Shown here in pieces: positions 38,229 to 48,563 of a stretch of 64,000 nt of DNA. A program made the translations under genes and the position numbers. The DNA is from Sipunculus nudus (Eukaryota > Annelida > Sipuncula > Golfingiida > Sipunculidae), in contig CM049309.1 in NCBI GenBank assembly GCA_026874595.1, positions 43,105,079 through 43,169,078 on the forward strand. The letters run 5' to 3'. The stretch's first letter is position 1. Every line of letters starts with the position of its first letter. The notes under the pieces are model-generated. The model did no database searches, was not told the origin of the DNA, and saw nothing but the letters and a program-made list of their open reading frames with translations.

Positions 38229-38841
38229 TGCAAAGGTTATCATATGTCATATGGTGTACTTGTTTACATGTTCTTGATGTTTACTCTCTCTAGTGACAGA
38301 CATACTAGCCCTAAGTTTGGAATATATATATATATCGATTGCTCTTTTGATTGTCCTTCTGTGCTATCCCCACCCTACCCTTGAAGATAAATCGACGCCA
38401 ATCAAGCGTGCATTCTTGTCTGCCTTGTACACTCTTTTCCCGTCTGTCCTTCTGTCTGTTCATTCAATTGTCATTTGTATGTAAAATATTAATTCAAAAG
38501 GTTTTAGGGCGTATTTAATATGTGGAGAAAGAAGCATCCAGGAAGAATTGATATTAGGCTATGAACTCTTCGTGACCTCCTTGAATATAAATCAGAATAG
38601 TTTTCTGGGTCCACTAATCGGGTAACGTTGGTCATTGTTAGCTGATAATCGCCTTTCTGCATTTTTATGACAGTGGTGAGTAAATGAGAATGTTAAAGAA
38701 TAGTCAAGCGTTTATCAGACAATGGCGATAGCTCATATAAGAGTGCCCCTAATTTATCCCTTTCCTGTTGAGCGTAAGCTCGGAAATGCGTGATGCGGAA
38801 ATGCGTGACCTATTGATGTTAATTATAAAAACGTCCTGAAA

Positions 38842-39186
38842 GGCCAAAAAAAAAAAATAAAAGCTATGGTTCTCAGGCACCGCCCGCGTCAATTTTAAAC
38901 CCCCATCATTTTTTTATTTTGTTTTTTAATAGAAACCATTTGGAGCTCCAGCCGCTTGGACATTTCTTTCAAGAAGACAAAGTCATACGATTTTGATAAA
39001 ACTTCCTTTGTTATATAGTGCTTTTACTTGTTTAACAAAATAAGGCTGTTATTATCATGCTTTTCCCTTATCATTTGACATTTTGATCGAAACATACAGT
39101 AAAATTTATAACAAAAAAGCCGCCCGCCCGCATTGATTTCTGAAAAAAAGTGCCTGAGAACCAAACCTTATGGTTTTATTGGCCTA
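38842..39186. mobile_element. MITE, TAAGGCC family, copy 2 (inverted relative to copy 1)
   Basis: The left end is GGCC plus an A-rich run and CTATGGTTCTCAGGCACC. The right end carries the complementary GTGCCTGAGAACC and GGCCTAA. The interior GCGGGCGG blocks and a TTTCAAGAAGACAAAG motif match copy 1 at 19,818 in reverse. About 65 bp longer than copy 1. Confidence 0.85.
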
Positions 39187-40542
39187 ATGCTAACTGACAT
39201 ACTGTTGTTGGCTGTTTGTTCACGGGGGTTTCAAATTCGTGATATTAGCGAAAGGAAAATTATCGGGAAAATGAAACCTAAGACGTATCATCTTAACAAA
39301 TGAACGGTCATTTATATAGGCTCATTTGCATTTTTATATATGTCAGCCAGGCGACCACATCTGTACATTTAAATATATTATGTCACCTGCAAATAAATGA
39401 TATTAGATCTTTTGTCTGCCTTCAGGGGCCAAGCTGTTCTACACGTTTATGTTGGTCCTAGTCAAATTGTTAGCATTTAGCTCATATCAAATAACGTGAT
39501 AATGGATACACTTTATGTATAGGTTACTGCAGGTTAAGATCGAGAGATCCTCGAATATGAAATTAATCACAGTAATTAGTTAATAAGGCAAGACATAGCT
39601 GGCAATCTTTATGGTTTATTTATCTGACACCGTGTGTTGCAAGCTAGGCCATATGTGTAGGCATGCATATTCCGAGAAGGAGAGATGAAAGGAAGGTATT
39701 TGATGGAAGATAGCAGTGCGTATATGCATTAGGAAGTAATTAGCTACTTCTCTGTGCTTTCATCTGTTACCTTTACCTCGTCATGTGTGCAAAAGACATA
39801 ATAGAGACCAAATATTTATGTTCGTGCAAAAACACATGTAATAGCAGTTGTGGTATTTATGACGTTCCAAACATTCTACTAATGGCTCTAAATTTTAAAC
39901 GGCAATATATCACGCCTGAAAAGACCTACCACGTGGCATGCGTGGTTGTGACAGAGTGTATATCGTCTCGGAAGTGTTAATTATTACATTAATGGTTTGT
40001 AGTTTGTTATGGAGTCATAATATATCACTTTAATGTAGTCTACTACATTGCGTTTATCAATATTTGCTCTACTGGTTTTCCGGACCAGCGGTTCTGGTTT
40101 TACAATATCAGTTGATATATCAGGTTGTTTTGTCCATTCTGACATTTTATGTCAAAGATAAATTTGTTTACGTGCGTGAGCTAGTCAGTACTTGTCAAGT
40201 ACTCAGTTACCTCTCAGATGAGCTTTACTTAAGTTTAATATTTATTTTTCTAGGACTGAGGTAGATGAATTGTAAAGAACTCCTTGGTGTTAAGAAGCAA
40301 CGTTAAACCAATTCTGCCGCCTAGATTTATCACTAATATAATAGATGTAACTGTTTGAAGTAATTGTTGTTCAGCAGATTTCAACATGAAAGACACAATA
40401 TAGGGGGAGGGGGTCCATATAATAACCACCGGAAGACCCCTCCCCAAACTCTCGTTTTAGCATATCTTATCTTAACTTTCGAGTGCCTATATATACCCAA
40501 CATATGCCGAAATCCGCTCAAAAACTTTTCAAACATTTGTAG
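39187..40542. other. Non-coding stretch
   Basis: No gene recognised. A G-rich piece at about 40,395-40,450 (TATAGGGGGAGGGGGTCC) probably belongs to the G-tract repeats. Confidence 0.4.
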
Positions 40543-40679
40543 CAGAAGTGGATCGGGGGGGGGGGGGGGGGCGGGTTTGGACCCCGCTCCCTTTTTTCAT
40601 CCACCGCAAAAATTTCAAGGGTTCAGACCAATATGTGCAGTTAACCCCTTCCTTTCCTAAATCTTGAATTCATCCCTAT
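40543..40679. mobile_element. G-tract MITE, family GGGGCGGATCCAG, copy 3
   Basis: Runs from CAGAAGTGGATCGGGG through a ~16-base poly-G to TTGAATTCATCCCTA. In the same orientation as copy 2 it aligns with it at CAGAAGCGGATC, at the GGACCCC block, at the GCCGCAAAAATT block and at the CCTAAAATCC-type end. Confidence 0.65.
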
Positions 40680-41509
40680 AGCAGAGTCCCGTTTCCACTG
40701 GTACGAAATGTATGAGCACTCGCAATAAAGCACTCGCAATAAGGAAAACAAGTTTGATCAAACAAAAGATATGCTGAAATAACGGTTTGTGTAGGAATCC
40801 TCCAGCACTTATTATATCGACCCCCCCCCCCCCCTCGGACTGGCAATTGTGACGTCATATGCCCACGTGACTCAGCATTTTCTTCTTTGACCTTTGAGTG
40901 CACATCATTAAGAAAACTAACGTGTGATACATCGTGTTTCGTGTGCACTTATATTCGGTCATTATGTTATTAAGCAATGCTTAAATTCTTACTGCCTGGA
41001 CTTTCACTGAATTGCGCCGAAGGTACAATTGGCATGGCTATACGTGACTCCCGTCAACTGAACTATGTCGTAAAATAATCTGAGACACCGGGAGGTAATT
41101 CATTGTTCTCCAACAAAGAAGAAAGCTCGACATCAAGAACAGGTGTGAATATACACATAATTAAAGACGCCATGCCATAATACGGTCGTAACGACATCTA
41201 ACCCGCCACGCTATAAACAATAAGGCCAAACCAGGAAGTGAACATACAGACGATGCTTAGGAAGGAGAGCGTGACAGTCACGAGACAGTCACGGCAACAC
41301 GGCGTGCCGATTAATAAGTAATATAATGCGCATGCAGACACATAGAGACCTTCATATACAGGTATATTAACAGGAGCACTTTTTTAAGACCAGTCAGCAC
41401 TCATGCAGCGCATACCACCGACAGGCCACGAGTTTGTCTCCATAACTGTATAAAAAAATCCAACTTTGTGAGGTTTCAAGAGCACCTGTACACACGCACA
41501 CATGCACGC

Positions 41510-41511
<2 letters not shown>

Positions 41512-41560
<49 letters not shown>
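41512..41560. repeat. (GA)n microsatellite
   Basis: About 24 GA units followed by a G-rich stretch. Confidence 0.97.
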
Positions 41561-41565
<5 letters not shown>

Positions 41566-42308
41566 TGGCTGGGGGTGGGGTAGGGTGAAGATTACTACTC
41601 ATTTTTATTATACAGTTTCTCCGTTTCTCTCTGTATATAGCCATGTATATATTTGGATCCAACAATGCTACAACAGTCCAACAATATATAAATAAGCACT
41701 ACAATATGCTCTACAACTTTATAAATAACAACTAACAAATTTATCATATTCAAGTCTATTTATTTTGTTTAATATTTTCTCAATGCAAGAGAAAGATACG
41801 TAAGATACATTGTCTTGCATATTGTCAACTGGTACCAAGCAATAAATACACATAAAACTGATCTAAAGCAGAAGATTATTAAAAGCAAAAAAAAAAAAAT
41901 TATATGCAGCTTATATGAGGGTTGTCAAATAAATGCTAGAAATGAAAGCTTTGTCCCATTATTCTTAAGGTATTCTTGAAGGTATGAAAGGTGATCTGTG
42001 ATTTCTCATTTCACATAGACACTATCGGTACATATTTGTTATATATTAAAAAAACATCAAGTACATATCCTTCTTTGATATACCTCCATGCTGGTTAGAT
42101 AGCAAACACATCAATTGACCATACTAATATACGTATCATGTTCCGGAACACAAAACCGTGTTATTGACAAGTTAGTTAAACATTCAGTAAAAGTATTTTT
42201 TTAACTTACCACACGTGGTTTGTAAACAGAAACACATGTACACCCCGAGAAAACGAATACATTCTTCAGTCACTTACTGACTGGCAACCTGATACTTAGA
42301 ATTATGAC

Positions 42309-42311
<3 letters not shown>

Positions 42312-42379
<68 letters not shown>
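42312..42379. repeat. (TA)n microsatellite
   Basis: About 34 TA units. Confidence 0.97.
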
Positions 42380-42382
<3 letters not shown>

Positions 42383-42460
42383 GTCTTTTGAGCTTGAGCA
42401 CTGCTTATCTTGTTAAGCTGGGCCCTGTTTATTGACCCTTACATAATAATGCAAGTTAGA

Positions 42461-42567
42461 TTGGCCAGTATACTGGTACCCCGCTTTATCATGGCACCGC
42501 TGCTCTAGGCCAATCTATTCTTGGCAGAGGGTCATTATAGAGCGGGGTACCAAGCTAATTGGCCAGG
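42461..42567. mobile_element. Small palindromic element with 8-9 bp flanking direct repeats
   Basis: Inverted ends GGTACCCCGCTTTATCATG (from 42,475) and its near complement (to 42,551) enclose a short loop. Both sides are flanked by TTGGCCAG (42,461-42,468 and 42,559-42,566), or ATTGGCCAG if an extra base is counted. This fits a tiny MITE with an 8-9 bp target duplication (hAT, P or Mutator type). Confidence 0.5.
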
Positions 42568-43148
42568 TGACTTAATTGGTAGCCGATGTCCTCGGACCAT
42601 AAACTTCGAATTCTTCTGGGTCTAAACAATTTAATACTTGATATTTGGCAACAAAGCACTTTTTTATTTATGCAAATATGGTTAACAGCATCAAAAGGGA
42701 AAGAAACAAAATCAGATCATGATGTGAATTCATGTCATGCAACTGTCACTTGCGTTCGTATTTCAGGCAGCCAGCTAGGACAAAATTACTCTTCAAAAAC
42801 AATTTTTGGCCATTTTCTCCTAACATTTTTTCAGTGGATTATATAATCTTCAGATGGATATTTCTAACAAACTATAATAAGCATAAAGCTAGCAAATTTT
42901 GCACATATAGTTTGAAAGCATATAATCTAAAACCCGTTTTTATTCTTTATTTAAAAAAAAGTTACAAACCTTTTAAAACAAAGAATCATATTGTCCTTTT
43001 TGATTAAATGAAAAAGTTGCTTTGAATTTCATATTCTCCAAAATAGTAAAATTATCTTTATATATAACAGATCTAATGAAGATATTTTATTTTATATATA
43101 TATATATATTCTTTGTATATAGATTCTTAGTTTTAAAAGGTTTGTATA

Positions 43149-43199
<51 letters not shown>
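43149..43199. repeat. (TA)n microsatellite
   Basis: Two TA runs separated by AAA. Confidence 0.95.
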
Positions 43200-43202
<3 letters not shown>

Positions 43203-43335
43203 AAATCTAAACTGAAACAATATATAATTTGACCTTAACATGTGACCTCAGTCGAAAATGTCTGGCATTAGATTTAAGTATGCTTTATTATGCAACTCCC
43301 CGAGCCGTGTATCTATATTGCAGTATAAATGTTTT

Positions 43336-43341
43336 TTTATT
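43336..43341 (-). terminator. Candidate polyadenylation signal AATAAA of the TGF-beta-type gene
   Basis: The first AATAAA on the minus strand after the stop codon, about 395 nt downstream. Another lies at 43,284-43,289. No transcript data fix the true end. Confidence 0.35.
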
Positions 43342-43734
43342 GATTTATAAAAAAAACAATGCAGTTGAATAGATCTGCATTTGATGTTGCTTACTACACG
43401 TTTAACTGTGTTACCTCTCATCACAAGGGCTTGGCTAAATTTACCTCTTACTTTTAAGAGTCATACATTTAAAGATGAATTTTGATTAAATCACGATATG
43501 CTTTACATGATCAAATTCATATTGACTCAAACTATGCAAAAAAAAACATAAACAATTCAGTACATAAAGCTCATAATAAATAAACATATATCGCACAACC
43601 TCATTGAATAAATAGCATATACTCACAAACCAAAGCAAAATAGAAAATTCTTTGTGAAATGATGTCTTATTCATGCTTGGTAAAGAAAAATCAAAATAAA
43701 AACAATATATTTTTATATCCTAATATACCCTTAA

Positions 43735-44546
43735 TTATCCACAGGCACATTCTTCTACAAGCAAGTTATCAATTTCAGAAAGCGTGAAGCGGCCATTACC
43801 AGTTGTATGTAGAACTGTTAAATTCTTAAACTTTGATGGGGTGCAGCAGAGAGAAAGGGCCGATCTGTGGTTGTGTAGATTTAACCCTGATTTAACCTGG
43901 GCGTAACGATTCATAACTTTATAACCGTAAGGACAAGCTCCCGAGCAGTAATAAGCTGTCAGTTCTCTTGGCTCGATTATATTCTCTAAACCGACCTCCT
44001 GAACATTAATAGTTACCGATTGGCGGCAGCACCGTCGATCCTGGCACATGTCTGGTGTCGTGGCGCGTTTTTCGATCACGTGATCATGGAGTCGTCTGCT
44101 GACTACTTCAAGCTTTGGCATGTGGTGGGTTTGTGTCTTTTTGAGACTTGAGTCCGGAGAAACAAACTGTAGGGCCTGACAAATTATATTAGTTCCACGA
44201 CAGTGTACCTCTAGTCCTTCATTTGACTCAGGATCCCTGACCCAGTTTAATACAAGTTTTTGGATGTGGAATATTTCCCAGCCAGAACTCAGTGATACCA
44301 GTTTAGAGTCGGCCATCTTGCTTCTCAGTGAGCCATCTGCGTTCTTTATGATTTGGTACAATAAAAGTCTTGCTTTGTGGTTTCTGTTTATTTCGTTTCC
44401 AAGGCAACATGATTGGTTGAAGATCTTGTACACTTTTAGATGTGCGTTGACAATACTGGACGGTATCAGGTTTGATGACGTCATATCAAAATTCAGCCCC
44501 ACTGTCGGCCCCACTGTCCCTTCGTTTTCACTTAACAAAGGTATTT
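43735..44546 (-). CDS. TGF-beta superfamily ligand, exon 2 (C-terminal prodomain and mature domain)
   Basis: The exon follows an acceptor reading TTTTTCTGTATTTCCAG (minus strand) and supplies two bases plus 269 codons to TAA. Joined to exon 1 (48,197-48,515) the phases match and predict 376 aa, close to the usual 390-410 for TGF-beta precursors. Prodomain: SGWEIF at about 194-199, followed by a WV...GLEVHC stretch like that before the furin site in LAP domains. Mature domain after IEKR (residue 267), about 109 aa, with nine cysteines as in the TGF-beta/activin/myostatin group: C274, C279, C280, CSGAC at 307-311, CC at 340-341 and the ECAC end at 373-375. The stretch NRYAQVKSGLNLHN resembles helix 3 of TGF-beta proper. 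Oddities: the cleavage site lacks the P4 Arg, the first cysteines are spaced CX4CC instead of about CX6-7CC, and the usual GW..W is absent. Such ligands are secreted disulfide dimers acting on type I/II Ser/Thr kinase receptors. The exact subfamily is not resolved. Confidence 0.92.
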
Positions 44547-45583
44547 CTGGAAATACAGAAAAAATGGTGTCATCTTTATAGTCACTATATCAACACACAA
44601 ACATAAAAAAAATTGCGTTTATGCGCACATGCTTGCAAATTTGCGTTAACTGTGCAAAAGTGTACATACGTATGGGCGTGAAAATTACAAAAAGAAGCAG
44701 TTTTCATACACATGACTGTAATAGAAATTTTCATTTAAGATTTTTCTTTTAATTTGGAAATTGATTCGACTTGGACTCGGGTTCAAGATGACTTGGACTC
44801 GAATATGGATTCGGACTTGGACTCTGGCTTCATAAGCCTGGACTCGGAGTCGGATCATACGGATTCGATTACACCACTGCCTGTGACAGAATTTAATTTT
44901 AAAAGCCTAATTATGACCAGTTTTTTAAAAAAAAGTAGATATGTGCTCATATGGAAAAGAGAAGTGTATGGTAATTATAAATTATTTTTAGCATAATTAT
45001 TAAAAGACAATTCAGGAAGTATGGACAAAATGAAGGAAGAGGTATGTGATATCATTTTATTTACGAAAGAATTTTAAAATGTATTTTCAGCTGCGAGGGT
45101 CCTTTGATAATTAATTTATCATAGACCAGGTTTAATATCCTTATAAACTGACATCTTTTGTTGATAGTACAAGCAAGAAAGCCCAAAAATATGACAACGA
45201 TATCATTAGAGAAAGAAAAAAAATCTGATTATATACTAACAAATATCCAAGAAAACATTTCCACCGGAGCTTGAGATGGACAAAAAAGGCATTTACCCCT
45301 TGTAGCCGCCCACACAGACACATGCGTATATATATATCATATAACAGAGTGTATACAAAAAAGAGCGACATGTCATGCTGGAATGATAGTCTTGTAAATT
45401 TCTCATTTTTCATCAAAATCAAAAGGAGAATACCAATTTTTATCGGGCGATTGTAATTACGAAACTCGAAAGTAGAATCAGCTTCACCACAGTTGCTTAA
45501 CGTCAGAGTTGTACCAGCATAATGTCCGTCTTCCTGCCCCTAATCCCGTTTGGAATTTTAACTGTTTTATTTCCTTCTTCAAG

Positions 45584-46038
45584 TTAAAGGGACCATATCC
45601 GATATTTGACGTCTGTCAACTAAAGGTAATCCCTTGAACCTTTCATAAATAAAGGTAATGAAACACCAATCCAACCACACACAGCTTGTTCGTATTGTAT
45701 AAAGCCACTTGTTTGCAGTATGTGGAAGGCCGTTAGAATAATCAAAACCTATTCAAGTACATCTGGTAGCAAGTCAGATGAACCAAAGTTTTCAAAATGG
45801 GCATTTTACATATAATGAACTTTCAGGCTCTGTATATGTAGCCAACCATCTTAGGTTACAAAGTTTTTCCACTTGTAACCATGCTTTGTTTACAAACAAC
45901 TTGTTTGTAAACAAGCGCATACATCCACCACAGAGGCGTTATAAGAACTAACCCTTAGATCATTAATATATACATGCACAGATCAAGCCAGAAATTAAGT
46001 AAAATATTCAAAAAAGGTAGGTGAATTGGCACCTTTAA
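45584..46038. mobile_element. TTAA-flanked MITE (piggyBac-like ends)
   Basis: Left end TTAAAGGGACCATATCC. The right end is GGTGAATTGGCACCTTTAA, whose complement starts TTAAAGGTGCC. Both carry TTAA at the border, the target preference of piggyBac elements. At 455 bp it has no transposase. Inside lies a perfect palindrome at 45,886-45,914. Confidence 0.6.
45886..45914. promoter_or_regulatory. Perfect palindrome of two forkhead-type sites
   Basis: Arm TTGTTTACAAACAA (45,886-45,899), spacer C, arm TTGTTTGTAAACAA (45,901-45,914). Each arm carries the forkhead core TGTTTAC or its complement GTAAACA. It could be a FOX site pair or simply a hairpin of the surrounding MITE. Confidence 0.35.
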
Positions 46039-48196
46039 CAAACCATGAATCTTCTCTTTTCATACTAGTTATATCATAATGGCCTTTTATGCAATATATG
46101 CAATTTATATGATTTGTATTTTACCCATGATAAAATCTTATTTGTGTCGGCTTTTGACCATTTGGTCTACCATGCCTTTCAGCCTCATGAGTAATATTAA
46201 ACAAAAACGGATTACGCCACGATATAAAAGGTCATGCGCAAAATAACCAACATTAAAATGCACAAGAATATACAGGCGTACTCATAAGCAGGATCCTATT
46301 ATTTTAGAAGATATTTACTGCAGTCTGCAGTTAATGGTAACAGGTGTACAGTGGTTTTATTGTGGTCCAAGCTCAGTTTCGTATACAATCAGTTTCGTAG
46401 ATACGATATATATATATAAAACAATCAATATCTCTTCATTGGTCTGTTTCCGGATCTCAGCATCTTTGATTATTTAAATGTTTTTGTGGACCCAGAAAGC
46501 CTATTCATCATATATCTATCCAATATGTACAAATAAGAACAGTGTATGTTATGAAGGTATTGCCCGAAAACTTCGCAATAAAACGGTCCATTAAGATACA
46601 TCCATGAAAATTCAATGATATTATCACATTTAAACATACCCATCTGTCGTAATCATATGAAATGTAAACCATTCACCGAACTCGAGGCCGATAATCGACA
46701 TGAACAATTCGCCTGATATCCCGTTGTCTTTACGCCTCCCCCCATAGTGACCTACTTAGCGCCCCAACCACCTGAAAACTCATCGATTTCACAATTTTTT
46801 ATGTTTCTGCTTTTTTGTCAAAAGCTGAAGTTTAGTAATAGTTTTTACCTTGACCTTATTGCCAAGGCAGTACACTCATTAGCGAAATCCCCATTATCGC
46901 TCATTTCTGTCCCCGTTTGCTCTAGATCTCCAATATGGTTGATTCACTGAAACTAACCTTTGGGAAAAATATGTTTTACGTGACAATTTTTTTTTAATTC
47001 TATTTTTGACCTGATTCTCTCCCCCCCCCTCGTTCCCCTCATTATTTGCCAGTTATTTAAATAGTAGGTGTATAATAACAATCGTGGCAGTTTGAGCCCC
47101 GCGGGTGTCGGCGTGTGTGTGTGTGTGTGTGAGTGTGGGCGGTTGTGTTTGGCCCCGATTTTTCCAACCCTCCGTTCTGAAAATGTTACCCCCTTCCCCC
47201 CCCCCCCCCCCCCCCCGGCGGGATTTCCAAATTGACCTTTGGTTAGAATATTCCTAATAGTCACATGTATTTAATAGATTTACCTAATGATCAAGCTAAT
47301 GGCCTATATCAGAAATTATCCCTATTACTGCTCACTAGCGGATAATCGGAGTCGAAGGGTATAAACTCACGTCGAATATCCCTGCAAATACTCCTCGAGA
47401 GTAAATGTGATAGGTTACATCATTCCTCGTAATGGTATAGGTCTTGAACGATATATAACTAAACATGTTTGAGAATTTATGCGATTCCTAACTTGTGGTG
47501 TGAAACCACGTGGATATAAGAGTTGACTAAATGGCCTGTAATATTTAATTTTCTTTTCAATGTAGAAGAAAAATCTTTGTCAAACTCGTGTAAAGTATTA
47601 TTAATAATTAATTATAATAATAATTGTAAATAATTTGTTTCATAATCAGATTTTGTTTCACTTTCATGTGGAGCCATAATGCAGGTTTTTTATTCTTAAT
47701 ATCCCTAAAGAATATACAGATATTATTTTAATCTTTAATAATTATTTTATCAGCTGATGATGAGTTTCTTCCAACTTCCCCCGCTTAAACCAAGAGTAGA
47801 ACGAGACATTTATTCAATTGATGATGTGTACAAAAGTGTGATTTCGGAAGAACTCCTTGGAATGATATTTCGTTTGGTCTATCTGTACATACATGTAAAA
47901 AGTCATTGTTGTATTTTTAAAAGCGTCAAAGTGTTATTGAAATCATACTGCCTCTAATGGTGATGATATCCATATACCTTCTGTTCTGGTCATTTATGAA
48001 CATATAATCAAAACTATTGATTCTGTTTTGTTTGATAGGACTGACACTGCATGGCGCTGACCATCAGTTCTGATATTACCGTAAGAAATAAAAAATCACC
48101 CTACGGCACTCCATATCCTTTAGAGCATGGTGCCTTATCTATGTTTATTGTTTATGCATTATCCATGTATTAAATAATGACGACACGTTATCTTAC

Positions 48197-48515
48197 CGTA
48201 AGCTTCGAATGTCTGCAGTTTGGTCGACGCTCCCTCCCTCACCTCTGTTTGGAGTATGCCTTTTTCCTCTGTAGCATGATCATTTACCCTAGCAGCATAC
48301 TCACTGCGCATGCGTTCTTCAGCTTTCTGACTAAAATGGCTGGCGGTTTTTGTGCCAAGTTCTTCATGTAACAGCTGAATCAGATTCTGCTTGAAGACAG
48401 AAATCTCAAGTTCGTGCGCTCTTCTGCCAAAGTGGCGCTGCCTAGCGTCGATTGCATGAAATACAAAAACTATTTTCAAAAAGGTCAAGGCACAAAGCAT
48501 CTTAGCATCAGCCAT
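48197..48515 (-). CDS. TGF-beta superfamily ligand, exon 1 (signal peptide and N-terminal prodomain)
   Basis: ATG at 48,515-48,513, with an in-frame stop (48,542-48,540) upstream and no other ATG between them. 106 full codons plus one base end at donor G|GTAAGA. Residues about 6-22 (MLCALTFLKIVFVFHAI) form a hydrophobic signal peptide. HELEISVFKQNLIQLLHEEL (34-53) is an amphipathic helix like the first helix of LAP prodomains. The remainder is hydrophilic and weakly conserved, as usual in this family. Linkage to the exon at 43,735-44,546 rests on same strand, matching phase (one base plus two, giving Glu107), total length and domain order. An additional small exon between them cannot be excluded but is not needed. 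Confidence 0.8.
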
Positions 48516-48530
48516 TGTTAAGCTCAAAAC

Positions 48531-48563
48531 TGGGGAGCCCTATCTCCTTGTCATGTATATATA
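48531..48563 (-). promoter_or_regulatory. Candidate core promoter of the TGF-beta-type gene (TATA box and initiator)
   Basis: On the minus strand TATATATA spans 48,563-48,556. CCAGTTT, matching the initiator consensus, would put +1 at 48,531, so the TATA starts at -32, the canonical spacing. The resulting 5' UTR would be only ~15 nt. TATA repeats are common in this genome, so the match could be chance. Confidence 0.35.

Larger units (their letters stand above)
44547..48196 (-). other. Intron of the TGF-beta-type gene
   Basis: About 3.65 kb between donor GTAAGA (48,196) and acceptor CCAG (44,547-44,550). It contains a short GACTTGGACTCG-type minisatellite (44,763-44,870), a TTAA-flanked MITE, a (GT)n run (47,111-47,130) and a poly-C tract (47,196-47,216). 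A plus-strand frame at 47,757-47,957 follows an acceptor-like TTTTATCAG but has no recognised domain and is not called as an exon. Confidence 0.8.

Noticed and set aside
44536-44538. TTG as start of the TGF-beta-type protein
   Set aside because: It is a Leu codon three codons inside exon 2; the real start is the ATG at 48,515 in exon 1.
47757-47957. Plus-strand exon inside the TGF-beta-type intron
   Set aside because: An acceptor-like TTTTATCAG precedes it and the codons look plausible, but there is no domain, no clear donor and it is antisense to a real gene.
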